Position numbers and translations under genes: made by a program. Source: a virus. From it: a stretch of DNA of 44,761 nucleotides. The number at the start of each line of letters is the position of its first letter. Positions within the stretch are counted from its first letter, which is position 1. The notes beneath the pieces were generated by a model. The model did no database searches and was not told the DNA's origin. It saw only the letters and a list, made by a program, of their open reading frames with translations. Shown piece after piece: positions 22,164-33,100 of the stretch. The stretch spans positions 1 to 44,761 of the IMG/VR virus record IMGVR_UViG_3300002052_000007; one strand, written 5' to 3'.

Positions 22164-25066
22164 TGAAGTCTTTGTATAGGAAAAGATTTTGGGACCTTGG
22201 GGGGAATCTAAACGAAATTGATCCTCCTGGTGAAATTCCAGAGAAAGACGTTATTGAATGTGAGAGCTGGAAGGTCCATGAAGACGGGAAAAGTAGGGTG
22301 AAAAGGCCAGGGTGTACGAAGTTGGACGCGGATTACAATTTTTATGGAGAAGCCATAAGAGGTATTCAAGAGTACAAAGACCCGGATAATCACAAGAAGA
22401 TAAATGTCATAACAGAAAGGGGGATATGGCAGCGCAAGGGAACAATCTCATTTACGAGAACATTCTTAGAAGGACAAGCGCTTTATGAGACAAATCTTAA
22501 GAAGTTATTCATCTTTGATGACAAGCTGGCAATTATAAAGCTCTATGATGGGACACCAAATAATGCGGTTCAGATATATGTGTCAACAGATGGGAGTTCT
22601 TTTTTAGTAGAAAATTCCGCTTCCTCACTCGATAACGTAAGCCTGGATCTCTCAGCTAAAGACGCCATTGTTTTTAATGGATCTGTATGGATTGCACTAG
22701 GTAGAGATAGCGGATACTCAAGTCCAGGACTAATCTATAAATATACCAAGGGAACGGGATGGTCAACGCAACTGACATCTCATTCAAACCTTATTGCATG
22801 TAGCATGGCATCCTATAAAAACAGACTTTGGGTTCTGACCTATGATTCTCCATCTGGCAACGATTTGTGGAGAGTCCACTACTTAACTCCTCCTAGCACA
22901 TGGGCAGAAGTCACTGACTTTGATGGGTCAGCTAATATAGATTCAAATACAACAACATTGATTAAAGAGCTTTGCCACAGATTTGGTCAGCTCTATGTTT
23001 GGGACAATGACCTGTATCTTTTTGTCACAGTTTACAGCTCTGCTAAATCAGATTGGACGTGGCAGATATGGAAACTTCACATGCCATTAGATACAGATGT
23101 TCCGAAGTTCAACAAGATTTTTGATAGCGCGGATTATGATGAGAAATATGCCTTCGCATCATTCGCTGAGTTCGATGGAAAGCTCTATGTTGTCGGAGTC
23201 GCGCTTACGGCTGGTGGGGCTTATGATAGTGGGAATAGAAGGCTTTATCGTTCTTTGGATATTAAAACTTGGGAGGTTCTTCAAACTCAGCCAGGTGGAG
23301 GTCTTCCATGTTCAGAGGTGATATTTGATGGAAGGCTTTATTATAACCTTCGATACCCCCCAACGGGAAGCGAGACATCAAAGATTTCTACCTATTGGAC
23401 GATAGACGAGGGGATTTATGATGAAGGATTAATATCTACGAATCCGTCAACTCAAAATAGTGGGGGAATGTGCGTCTTCAGGGGTGATTTATTCATAGGG
23501 AAATGGAAGGAGATATACAAGAGGGAAATAAACAGTTACACATGGACAAAGATTTACGAATCAGAGCAAATGCTGAAGGTTCCTTCTGATGGAGTCGTTT
23601 ACAAGAGAAGGCAGATTGTAGGAGGGTTTGAGTCGAATCTTCTAGTTGAGGGAGACAAGGTATTTCTTCTCGGTATAAAGGCTCCATTGACAGCTCCATC
23701 TGTGGCTGTGGGATCCTCGGGAAACCTGACGGGGAAATATAAGTATCTGATCACATTTTACAGAACGGGCAACTATCCCTGTGAAAGCAATCCATCTCCT
23801 GAATCGGCAGAAGTAACACCTAGCGCTCAGAAAGTGGACCTTACTAATATCCCCGTATCACCTGATGGAAAGGTAAACGCCAGGAGGATTTACCGGACTC
23901 TGGCAAACGGAGAGAAGTTTTACTGGCTTGCAGATATAACCAATAATGATGCTACAGCCTATGAGGACAACCTGAGTGATGCTGACATTTTAGAGAGTGA
24001 GGAAGTCAGCTACAACAGGGGGATTCCCAAGGAAGGAAAGTTTTTCGAGATTTGGGATGGGAAGCTCTGGATAGCAGGGAATGAAGAATTTCCTAATGAC
24101 TTATTCCGAACAAACGCAGGCACACTGGAAGAAGCCGCTAGCACTAATATAATTCCGGTTGAGAGAAGAGAGGCAGATAAGATTAAACAGATAAGGGCTT
24201 ACGGAGAGGATCTTTATGTTTTCAAGGATAAGACGAATTTCAAGGTTGAGAAGAAGGGAGATAACCTATATGAGATCAATGCTTTACCTCAAGGAATAGG
24301 ACTAGAAGCCGCACATTCTGTTGAGATTTGCGACTTGCTTATGATCTGGAAGTCTGATTTCGGGATTGAGGTATTTAATGGAGAGATGTGCTTCCGGCCT
24401 ATAATGTCGAGGTTCATCAAAAGGACCCTTGGATCAATAAACAGGGATTTCATTGATAGGTGCGTTTCTGGAAGTAACAGGGAGTTCAGCGAATACTGGC
24501 TGTCAATACCGACAGGAAGCAATGAGGAACCTGATAAGGTTGTTGTTTTTGATTATCTTGGGATGAGATTTTCTATATATACATTCCCAAAGAAGATGAC
24601 AGCGTTCGCAACGATAAGCGGACCGAACAATGAAAGGCAGTTCATCTCGGGAACTGACGATGGAAATATCTACATTCAAAACTCCGGACACAACGATGAC
24701 GGTTCCGCGATCTCCTCAAATTTCAGTACGCCATGGATAAATGTATCAACAGAGAAGGAGCTCTGGAACATACTAAGGAAAATGTTCATCCGGTATATCT
24801 TGCCGACAAACAAGACAATAACGATGAATATATACAGGGACTTCAAGAAAGATGCCATAGCGACAATTTCTCTTCCTGGAAGCACTCCTTCGACAACGCC
24901 AGAGATAAGGAACGAGATCATGAAGAGGATTGCTTTAAGAGTCTCTGGATATGATATGAGGTTCGAGTTTATAAACAATGAGGACACAGGGGGTGAGTGC
25001 CGAATTATTGGGTTCAGCACATACTTTCACAGGAGATTGCCCAAGAGGTCAGTAAAGGCTGATTAA
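22163..25066 (+). CDS. Large tail hub / DNA-stabilisation-like protein
   Basis: 967 aa. Opens with a motif seen in such proteins (GRMVKxRxG-like VHEDGKSRVKRPGCTKL). The middle contains many aromatic-rich blade-like units (WVLTYDSPSGNDLWRVHYL, FDGRLYYNLRYP, WDGKLWIAGNEEF) suggesting one or more beta-propellers, followed by a fibronectin-like strand region (GKYKYLITFYRTGN). P22 gp10, the podovirus hub, is a propeller but about half as long. The call rests on fold impression and adaptor adjacency. Confidence 0.55.
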   Translation: MKSLYRKRFWDLGGNLNEIDPPGEIPEKDVIECESWKVHEDGKSRVKRPGCTKLDADYNFYGEAIRGIQEYKDPDNHKKINVITERGIWQRKGTISFTRTFLEGQALYETNLKKLFIFDDKLAIIKLYDGTPNNAVQIYVSTDGSSFLVENSASSLDNVSLDLSAKDAIVFNGSVWIALGRDSGYSSPGLIYKYTKGTGWSTQLTSHSNLIACSMASYKNRLWVLTYDSPSGNDLWRVHYLTPPSTWAEVTDFDGSANIDSNTTTLIKELCHRFGQLYVWDNDLYLFVTVYSSAKSDWTWQIWKLHMPLDTDVPKFNKIFDSADYDEKYAFASFAEFDGKLYVVGVALTAGGAYDSGNRRLYRSLDIKTWEVLQTQPGGGLPCSEVIFDGRLYYNLRYPPTGSETSKISTYWTIDEGIYDEGLISTNPSTQNSGGMCVFRGDLFIGKWKEIYKREINSYTWTKIYESEQMLKVPSDGVVYKRRQIVGGFESNLLVEGDKVFLLGIKAPLTAPSVAVGSSGNLTGKYKYLITFYRTGNYPCESNPSPESAEVTPSAQKVDLTNIPVSPDGKVNARRIYRTLANGEKFYWLADITNNDATAYEDNLSDADILESEEVSYNRGIPKEGKFFEIWDGKLWIAGNEEFPNDLFRTNAGTLEEAASTNIIPVERREADKIKQIRAYGEDLYVFKDKTNFKVEKKGDNLYEINALPQGIGLEAAHSVEICDLLMIWKSDFGIEVFNGEMCFRPIMSRFIKRTLGSINRDFIDRCVSGSNREFSEYWLSIPTGSNEEPDKVVVFDYLGMRFSIYTFPKKMTAFATISGPNNERQFISGTDDGNIYIQNSGHNDDGSAISSNFSTPWINVSTEKELWNILRKMFIRYILPTNKTITMNIYRDFKKDAIATISLPGSTPSTTPEIRNEIMKRIALRVSGYDMRFEFINNEDTGGECRIIGFSTYFHRRLPKRSVKAD

Positions 25067-25067
25067 A

Positions 25068-26435
25068 ATGGAAGCCGATAAGTATAGAGAATTTATCGAG
25101 GACACAGGTAAGACCAAAAACCTGAAGAGAAAGCCAGGAGGAGTATTCCATAAGCACATAATGGATTTTACAGATTGGAGAAACACAGAAGAGAATTTTA
25201 AGACGGCAGGGAGAGCGGAGATCGGAGACCTAATCACAAAAAAGCCGTTCATCGACATAAGATCATACGGCAGCATCAGTTCAAATATGGCTGATATAAC
25301 ATCTTTTATCAACGAAGCCGTGAGAGACCTGTCAGAAGACAACTCCGTGATATTCCTACCCTCTGGTTCATTCATCATTAGGGAGCAGGTTAGGCTCGAG
25401 AATCTTACGGGAATTGAAATAAGGGGATGCGGCAAGGCAACTAAGATTTTCTATGAAGGTAGCGACTATTGCTTCCTGCTCAATAATTCCAAGTTCTGTG
25501 TCATGAGAGACTTTGCGATTATGTCCGACAATGGAGTGAAGGTCACGGTGGAAACAGGAAAGACCTCCATTGAGAATGTATTTAAGTGCCTTTACTTCCA
25601 GGGGTCTAGTAGGGGTATAGCTGGAAGTAGAGGAATTTTATTTGACGCACCCGGAGGAAGTCCTGGTGCAAATTTTTTCAATACAGTTGAGAGCTGCTAC
25701 TTCACTCAACTTGAGACAGACATAGAGACATCAGGCAACGCAAACCAGCAAAATCTGAGGGGAAATAGATATGTCCAGTATTGGAAGGCGATTATCATTA
25801 ATTCTGACGAAAATGAAATCGAGGGAGGATTCTTTCATAATGCAGCAGGGGACGCAACTCCAACATACACTTATGCAGTTACGATCAAGTCAAATAAGGG
25901 ATTTAATAGCATCAACGGACTTGTCGGTGAGGCTGGAAATTATTCCAAACCATACCTGATTGAGTCAGGAGCAATGCACAATACGATTCAGATCCAGAAT
26001 AACTTTACACACGGGGGAGACAACAATTCAGGAAATTTTTTAAACAGTATTCTATCAAGTGGTACTTGGTATATGGGATCTGACATTCAGTTGGACGACA
26101 GGAATCTTGCAGGGAATGAGATCACGTTGAATGATGACCAAGCCGCGTCTTTTACGCCTGGGAATGATGTTGGAGCGATCCTGATATTCGGAAGAGGAAG
26201 CGTTTACAGTGATTGGTGGATACTCGCTTCCTATCGGGTGACGAGTGCAGGAACGCAGTTCTGCTACAAGATGAGCGGAGCTGCAAATTTCGATGTGGCG
26301 ACAGGAGCCTTATCGGGTACGACCGGGACAGACACGCATTGTACGGTAAGCGCGAATGGATCGGATGGAAAGATTTACATCGAGAACAGGAGAGGTGGTG
26401 CCGTGTCTTTTGGATACGTCTTATTCGGGAGGTAA
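25068..26435 (+). CDS. Tailspike with pectate-lyase-type beta helix
   Basis: 455 aa. The N-terminal 45 residues are a short attachment-like segment, then DIRSYGSISSNMADITSFIN starts a pectate-lyase-3-like right-handed beta helix (IFLPSGSFIIREQVRLENLT, then IEIRGCG), continuing to about 330, with a beta-sandwich-like C-terminus. Such proteins bind or cleave surface polysaccharides. Active-site acids cannot be placed by eye. Confidence 0.7.
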   Translation: MEADKYREFIEDTGKTKNLKRKPGGVFHKHIMDFTDWRNTEENFKTAGRAEIGDLITKKPFIDIRSYGSISSNMADITSFINEAVRDLSEDNSVIFLPSGSFIIREQVRLENLTGIEIRGCGKATKIFYEGSDYCFLLNNSKFCVMRDFAIMSDNGVKVTVETGKTSIENVFKCLYFQGSSRGIAGSRGILFDAPGGSPGANFFNTVESCYFTQLETDIETSGNANQQNLRGNRYVQYWKAIIINSDENEIEGGFFHNAAGDATPTYTYAVTIKSNKGFNSINGLVGEAGNYSKPYLIESGAMHNTIQIQNNFTHGGDNNSGNFLNSILSSGTWYMGSDIQLDDRNLAGNEITLNDDQAASFTPGNDVGAILIFGRGSVYSDWWILASYRVTSAGTQFCYKMSGAANFDVATGALSGTTGTDTHCTVSANGSDGKIYIENRRGGAVSFGYVLFGR

Positions 26436-26436
26436 T

Positions 26437-27672
26437 ATGAGCAAGTTTGATAAATATTGGTTTTTTGGTGTAAACAGCCTGTGGTGTAAGTTCTGGAAGA
26501 TTTTCGGATTAGGGAGATTCTGCATTTATAAACCAGAAGAGCCCGTTCCTCCCCCAGGGCCACCCCCGCCGGAACCCCCTCCCCCCGAGCCTCCTCCCCC
26601 ACCTCCGCCAGCACCAGGAAAGCATAAGCTGGCAAAAGCAAAAAGATATGCACCAGGGAAGAAGGCTTTGTCTCCATGTCTTATTCCTCAGTTCGGATTC
26701 GCTAAAGTCATTAAGGACAAGGACGCAGAGGACTTTGCAGACAGGTTTGCTTTTGAGGGATGGGGAAACTTCATGCGTTTATTTGTGGCTGGTAATTGGG
26801 AACCTGAGTGGCAAGACAAAGATATGATGCACATGCCTTATATGAAACTTTCTGGAAAGTTCGCACTAACAAGGAAGAACCCGGCTCACTTCGATTGCCT
26901 TTGGAGAAGAGGAGATTATCTTGTCGATAGATACATCATGCCAATGCTAACTCTCCTTGATAACTGTTCATTGAAAACTAGAAAGCCGGGACATTGGCGT
27001 ACTCATTGGATGAATGGCGACAATAATGTGAACGGTACATCAAACGAAGCCTACAGTCAGACACATTGGTATGAATATGACGGAACGCACCCGAAGCATG
27101 AGGAGCGTCCTGGAATGAAAAAGACAGGAGAGTTCCTTGTGGATCTCTATGGATATGTTCTTGAGGAGGCAAAGAAGAGATGGGGTCATTTTTTCCTTGT
27201 TGAGATAGGGAATGAGATAGATGCCAAGAACGAATACCACACGATCATGAGGGAGTTCATTGATTATGTTCTCAAGCAGGGAGATTTGGACGGGAGAGTA
27301 TTTACTTCAATGGAACACGACAGCGAGACCGATCCTGAAGAGAATTTCTATTCATCCAGGACGGTCAATAAGATGTGCATACCGATTATCCACAAGATAG
27401 GGAATTTTCAGGACTACCAAAGACGAAAAGCCTTGGTCAAAGGAATGAGGCATGGGGCAAGCCAGGATGGACAGCCGCCTATAAAAACAGCCAAGGAGAC
27501 GAAAGAAAACGTTCTGGCCATTCTAAAATCCGATTCCGTTCTTTTCGAGGGCAATCTCAGACCGATAGAGTGGCCTAAGATTTGCGGTGGGGAAACATGG
27601 TCTCTTAAAGACCTTAAATGGGAATTATTTTGGGCTTATTCAGAAGCCTTTGATGAATATTTATCTGAGTAA
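26437..27672 (+). CDS. GH5-like glycoside hydrolase with proline-rich linker
   Basis: 411 aa from an ATG behind SD GGAGG. An aromatic N-terminal anchor (residues 1-28) is followed by a linker of about 25 residues that is nearly all Pro with Glu and Gly (30-58), then a catalytic-like domain. FLVEIGNEIDAK places a Gly-Asn-Glu acid/base motif at about residue 260, and a later CGGETW supplies a candidate nucleophile Glu, as in GH5-type (clan A) TIM barrels. The neighbours are tailspike and ejection-type genes, so it probably works on the virion to cut host polysaccharide. The substrate is unknown. Confidence 0.55.
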   Translation: MSKFDKYWFFGVNSLWCKFWKIFGLGRFCIYKPEEPVPPPGPPPPEPPPPEPPPPPPPAPGKHKLAKAKRYAPGKKALSPCLIPQFGFAKVIKDKDAEDFADRFAFEGWGNFMRLFVAGNWEPEWQDKDMMHMPYMKLSGKFALTRKNPAHFDCLWRRGDYLVDRYIMPMLTLLDNCSLKTRKPGHWRTHWMNGDNNVNGTSNEAYSQTHWYEYDGTHPKHEERPGMKKTGEFLVDLYGYVLEEAKKRWGHFFLVEIGNEIDAKNEYHTIMREFIDYVLKQGDLDGRVFTSMEHDSETDPEENFYSSRTVNKMCIPIIHKIGNFQDYQRRKALVKGMRHGASQDGQPPIKTAKETKENVLAILKSDSVLFEGNLRPIEWPKICGGETWSLKDLKWELFWAYSEAFDEYLSE

Positions 27673-27683
27673 GGAGGAATAAG

Positions 27684-28034
27684 ATGGCAGGAGTACCAAT
27701 AGCAGCGGCAGCTGCAACAAAGATTCCTTGGAATATCTTATTGCCTATAGCTCTTTCTTTTGTTGGAGGTCTTTTCGGAAAGGACGAGAACGAAGAAATG
27801 ATGGAAAGGGGAATGGGCATGCAGCAGCTTTTGAGAGGAATGGGCATGAGAGCGCCTTATCAAAGTCCTTTCACAAAATCGGCAGACACAGCAGTCTTCA
27901 ACTACATTTTGCAGAATTTGCAGAGGTACGGAAATTTTGGATTCCCCTCAGGGATGCAGATGGACTTGAGCTTTCTGGAAGACTTGGCTGGATCCTCGAA
28001 AGGCGCAACAGGAAGGAGGGTGAAAATAACTTAA
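27684..28034 (+). CDS. Small internal-virion-like protein
   Basis: 116 aa. An Ala-rich start and a hydrophobic helix (IPWNILLPIALSFVGGLFG), then Met/Gly-rich and helical sequence. Small membrane-active proteins at the head of the ejection module of podoviruses (compare T7 gp14) have this look. Assigned by position. Confidence 0.5.
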   Translation: MAGVPIAAAAATKIPWNILLPIALSFVGGLFGKDENEEMMERGMGMQQLLRGMGMRAPYQSPFTKSADTAVFNYILQNLQRYGNFGFPSGMQMDLSFLEDLAGSSKGATGRRVKIT

Positions 28035-28046
28035 AGGAGGCCGGAT

Positions 28047-29252
28047 ATGGCTAGAGTAAGGGGAGAATGTTATCAGAAATGTTTTGATGAAACAGGAGGA
28101 AGAGTTGGGTCTCCGGAGTTTGATGAATGTATGGAAAGATGCGAAAAAGGTGCGGTTGAGCCGCCTCCGGGACCAGGTCCAGAAGAGTCTAAATCGCCAT
28201 GCAAAGCAGGGGGATACCTCGGAAAGCAGATAAAAAGAGGGACGGACAGATATTTCCTGATAACACCATGCAGGGACGGATATAAGCCCGTAAAGGCTGC
28301 CGACGGAAAGATATGGTGCTGTAAGGAAGATGCGGGGAAGGAAGAAAAAAAAGAAGAAAAAACAGAAGGAGTTTGCGAAGGTGGATACAAACTTGCCAGC
28401 AGCCCTATTCAGCCTTCAGGTGGAAAGATATGGACGGACAATCTTATAACAGCAGCCATGGGATTTATCAGGAATCCGGGTGTTGAGGGGCATGAGCTTT
28501 ATAAAGAAGGTAAATGGTACAACATCGAGGATGTCCACAACGCGATAAGGAATAATACACTAGGAAGTCTTGTTGGAAGAGAAGGAGGAGCCTGTAAGAA
28601 AGGATACAGGAGGAAGGTCATAAATGGAGAGGAGTGGTGCTGCCCGGAAGCAGAAGGTGGAGGTGGGGGAGGGGGAGGTTCAGGTGAGTTTGAATTTTCC
28701 CCTGGATTGATGGATATGCTGGAAAAACTGAGAGGAAGGTTTGATTACTTTATGGAATATCCAAGGGGAACAACGCCAGAGGAAAGACAGGCAGTTATAA
28801 ACTACATGGTCGAGGGTATAAGGAAAGGAGAGAGGGGAAGGATTCAATCTGTAAGGGATCTCGTTTCGAGAATGGGTCTTTTCGGAAGTGGCATCCAGCT
28901 TGAGGAAGAAGCCAAAGAAAGGAGATTGACAAGAGAGCTTGCTTCTCAGGCAAGGGAGAAAGTTGGATCAGAAGAGATTGACCGAAGGTTTAGAGAGCTG
29001 ATGGAGACAACGGGTATGTCAACAGGCATATTCAATATCATGGCAACGATCGAGCAACTTAAGGAATCTTTGAGCGCAGGCAGAAGAGGAGAGGGAAGAG
29101 AGTCGTTGAATCAGCTTCTTTCCTACCTGTCCCTTATTATGGGAGGAGGATCAAACTCATACTGGCAAGCGATTATGAATTACATTATGCAGGGAGGTGG
29201 TGGTGCCGATATTTGGGATTGGCTTCCTTACATGAGCTACTATCTGACATAG
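28047..29252 (+). CDS. Cys-rich internal virion protein
   Basis: 401 aa. The N-terminal 200 residues contain a CxxxC...CxxxC motif and repeated CxxGYx(7-9)GxxWCC units (CRDGYKPVKAADGKIWCC and CKKGYRRKVINGEEWCC). A Gly-rich linker (about 205-212) leads to a helical C-terminal half. Cys pairs this regular suggest zinc or disulfide knuckles. It lies in the ejection module; exact role unknown. Confidence 0.55.
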   Translation: MARVRGECYQKCFDETGGRVGSPEFDECMERCEKGAVEPPPGPGPEESKSPCKAGGYLGKQIKRGTDRYFLITPCRDGYKPVKAADGKIWCCKEDAGKEEKKEEKTEGVCEGGYKLASSPIQPSGGKIWTDNLITAAMGFIRNPGVEGHELYKEGKWYNIEDVHNAIRNNTLGSLVGREGGACKKGYRRKVINGEEWCCPEAEGGGGGGGGSGEFEFSPGLMDMLEKLRGRFDYFMEYPRGTTPEERQAVINYMVEGIRKGERGRIQSVRDLVSRMGLFGSGIQLEEEAKERRLTRELASQAREKVGSEEIDRRFRELMETTGMSTGIFNIMATIEQLKESLSAGRRGEGRESLNQLLSYLSLIMGGGSNSYWQAIMNYIMQGGGGADIWDWLPYMSYYLT

Positions 29253-29261
29253 GAGGGATAA

Positions 29262-30176
29262 ATGCCGAATACAAGAAGATTCCACACATTCATGACTAAA
29301 TTTGTACCCATGCTTTTACAGCAGAAATTCCAGGAAGAACAGGTCAAGAGGTGGCTCGAGAAAAGCCTTCAGGAATACGAGGCATACGGCAAGCAACAGG
29401 AAGAAGTCCAGAACAGGGCATTGATGAACACAATCATAGAGCTTTTTGTAAAACAAGGAATGAAAGGCGCCGAGGATTTAGACCTGCCACTTCTAGGAGG
29501 GCTTGAGAGGTTGAAGCAGACAGGGGTCGGGGAAGCATATCCAGAGCTAAGGCTTCCAACGCCCACAACCACTTATGAGGAAGCGACAAAGCCTTTTCAG
29601 GAATTGGCATCACAATACGTTGCCAGCCAGGAAGGAGTTAGGATGCCTGAAGCTCAGGCAATCATAAACGCGATAAGGCTCAAAGGATCAGACTTCCTTA
29701 CTGATTGGGTTAAGGAGGTTGCAGAAACAAAACAGAAAGAGGCAGAGAGGGAAGTAAGGAAAGGAGAGCTTACAGAGACAGAGGAGTCTAGGAAGCTGAG
29801 AGAAAAAGAGCTTACACAGCGAAAGAAAGAATATGTGGCCGGGGAGAAGGGAGAAAAGAAAACTTCTGAGCTTGCAGATGATCTTGAAGAACTCAGCAAC
29901 GAAAGGTGGGAAGCGATAAGTGATATTGCAGACCTTGATCCAGACATTGATGAAGATAAATACAAGACTATCAAGTCAAAGATTCTTAATCTTAACGATA
30001 AAATAAAATCGTTGAAGGGAAAGCTGAAATCCGATCCTGATAAAAGGCACGCAGAAGCGGCAAAGGAGATCAAGAAACAGGGCTATTCAAAGGAGGACAT
30101 CTTTAAAGATGAGGGTCTTATGAGGTGGATAGACGAGAACGGTTTATCTCCATGGATCCTTTTGGAGTATTTCTAA
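29262..30176 (+). CDS. Helical internal virion protein
   Basis: 304 aa, almost entirely charged helices (KFQEEQVKRWLEKSLQEYEA, then long Glu/Lys coiled coil at about 155-270). It is between the Cys-rich protein and the giant ejection protein, the place of T7 gp15-like components. No enzymatic motif seen. Confidence 0.5.
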   Translation: MPNTRRFHTFMTKFVPMLLQQKFQEEQVKRWLEKSLQEYEAYGKQQEEVQNRALMNTIIELFVKQGMKGAEDLDLPLLGGLERLKQTGVGEAYPELRLPTPTTTYEEATKPFQELASQYVASQEGVRMPEAQAIINAIRLKGSDFLTDWVKEVAETKQKEAEREVRKGELTETEESRKLREKELTQRKKEYVAGEKGEKKTSELADDLEELSNERWEAISDIADLDPDIDEDKYKTIKSKILNLNDKIKSLKGKLKSDPDKRHAEAAKEIKKQGYSKEDIFKDEGLMRWIDENGLSPWILLEYF

Positions 30177-33100
30177 GTGTTTGGACAGGAAGAGCAGTCT
30201 CTTTTCACGCCTTTAGCACCAAAGGGACAGGTCCCTACATTGGAAGAAAAGGCAGGAAAAGAGCAGCTCTTCACTCCCTTGGCTAAGAAGGAAGAGGTTC
30301 CACAAATCGAGCCAGAGCCTTTAGAAGAGGTCGAAGAGAAAGCTCCGTCATTCTTTGAAAAAGTCAAAGGATTAGCAGGAGATATAGGCGAGCGCCTTAT
30401 AACTTCAGCGAAACATCTAGGATCAATGCCTAAGATTATGGAGGAAGAGGCAAAGAAAAGGCTGAGAGAGATACAGGAAGAAAGAGCTGCTGTTAGTCCT
30501 TACAAAGCTCCGGCCATGGGAGTGCCTTCAGAAGCCTTAAGGGAAAGACTGGAAAAGGAAGGAAGGCTAGAGGACATAGCTATGTATAAGCAGGCAAGAG
30601 AAAGGAAAGAAGAGCCTTCCGTTGTAGAGGGAGGTCTGTGGTCCCGCGATCCGAAGATCAATGAATTATCAAACAAACTTTCATATATCCTTCCTTGGTG
30701 GTTGACGGGATTCGCAAGTCCTGTTTTTGTTGCCACTTATGAGGCAGTAAGACAAATACCTAATATTGCTCTAGCTTTGAAGGAGAAAAGCGAATACGAT
30801 CCGATTGCTCAAAGGTATCTTGAAGAACTTGGGTCTGATGAGTTTTGGGGAGGTGCAGCCAAGGCCCTGTCTTCCTGGGCTATAGATAAACCTTATAGGG
30901 GGATAGTTTCCGATCCGGAAAATTTAAGAACAGCAGCCAGATTTGGAGAAGAGGCAATCAGATTGATAGTCTCAGGTATGGCATCAGGCAAGATGACAGA
31001 AGCATTTAGAGAAAGAAATGTGAATACAGCAGGAAGGATGATGAGATCAGCAGGATATAGCGAAGCTGAAATACAGCAAGTGATGAATGATCTTAGAGCA
31101 ATTCCTCTGGAAGACTTTCAAAAAGAAATTGAAAACATGCTTTTGTTAAGAAGGGGCAAACCAATAAGGCCGACAATAGAGCCAACGCTTCCCGGTGAGC
31201 AACCTATTGTACCTGCGGTTGCCGCGGAAGAAGCGATCCCAAGAGCGCCAAGGAGAATAACTCCTCCTGTCTCGAGATACGCCACGGAAAAGACCGTATT
31301 TCCTCCTGGAATGACAGAAGCCGAAAAGGTCGCATTTGCATACGAGGAGGCCACAGGAAGGGCAGCACAGGAGACCGTGATAAACGTGAAGCCTCAAGCT
31401 GATGGTTCCATTGATGTGACTGTAAAACGGCCTGTAGTGGCTCCTGAAGCGCCAGAATCGGCAAAAGAACTGGCAATGGGGGCTTTCTTTGCATCCAGAG
31501 AGGCTCATCCAAGGATTCTATATAAGCAGATCGTGAACTCTGAGGCTGTAAAAGAGGGCATTGTGACCCCGGATGAGCTTGTCAAGTATGTTGAGTCCAG
31601 GGGAAAAGAGGTTGTTGATAAGCCGGTTACTAAGCCGCCGAAAAAAACCGCAGCTTTAATAGGATTTCAAGATCCATTATGGCAGGCAATAGCTGATAGA
31701 GGTGGAGTCGCTCCTGACAGAGACTTCAGCAGAAACTATCTGATCAAAGACCTTGGAATCCCCTCAAGAATTGTTAGAAAGTCCGGCATGAAGATGGACG
31801 AACTATCAGCTTCTCTTTCAGAGGAAATGCCAAGGATAGAGGACAGCCGGGATCTTGAGCGTATTCTTTTGGAAAAGAAAGGAGCGCCAAAAACACCAAC
31901 AAAGAAGGCAGAGAGGGAAGAGCTTGAAAGAAGGGCAGAGGAGGAATATGAGAAGTTCAAAGAGGAGGAGATTGCAGGATTTCCGCCTGGGATGGAGCCA
32001 ACCACTGAACAGGTAGCCGAGCAGAAGGCCATACATGAAAAGGCAGGGAAGGCTTTTCAGGAAAGCATGGATAAGAAGTATGCCGAGCTTACAGGCAAAA
32101 AGCCATATATCAAGGATGGGAAAATATTGGGAGAATTTTGGCGTGATCCGGATAAGGAGGTTCCTCAAAAAGTATTGGATGCAGCACCCAGTTATGATGA
32201 GTTCATGAGAATCTTCAATAAGCATAAAGATGATCCAGAGTTTATGAAATTCTTTAGAAAGATCAAAGACGAAGATAATTTCAGCAATTTAATAAAGACC
32301 TGGCCTGCCAAAGAATCTTACGGAAAGTGGATGGAAAAAGCCCGTGAGAGCCGATCTAAGGGCTATTTAAAGCAGTTAGAGCTGTTTTCAGAACAGAAAC
32401 CAGAAGAAAGTGCAGAGCTTTTCAGGGAAGAACCGATCTTAAGAGAAATAGAAAAGGCAATATCCGAAGGCAAAGACCTTACCGAAACACAGAAAGGATA
32501 CCTGGAAAAGCAGGGATTGTATGAATTTGGCCCTGAAGCAGATGTTACAGAAAGAGTTGTGTTGCCAGAAGTTAAGTCAGAAGCACCCGTAAAAGGCGCA
32601 AGGGTGAAGTTAGCAAGGGTGTCAATCGAGACTCCAACAGGCAGCATGTACGACATGGGATATGTGACAGAGGACTTTCTTGATAGGGTGACAGATTATG
32701 CTAAAGATTTAGGGCTTCAAAGTAAGGTCCGGGTAATGGAGAGGAGGGAAGGCACATGGCCCTATGGTAGTCATTTTGCACCTCTTGAGCAGGCAAAGTA
32801 TATGCAGGGGATCATAAAAGATGTGAAGAAGGTCCCCAAGAAACAATGGCAGGAGTGGGAGAAATACTCCGGCTATCCATTCACTAAAGAGGTAAGGGAT
32901 GCGATTGACAGGATAAAGTCTAAGAGAGGGCTTAAGAGAAGAGTCGAGATAGAAGAGCTGAGGGCAGAACTTCAGAAGACGGATAAAGGTAAAGTTGAAT
33001 GGATGTTCATAGAGACAGAGCTTAAGCTGAAAGACAAAAGGAAGCCTTCATTTAACAGGGCTTATAAGGCAGCTAAGAGAGCTATTGTCGATACAAGCGG

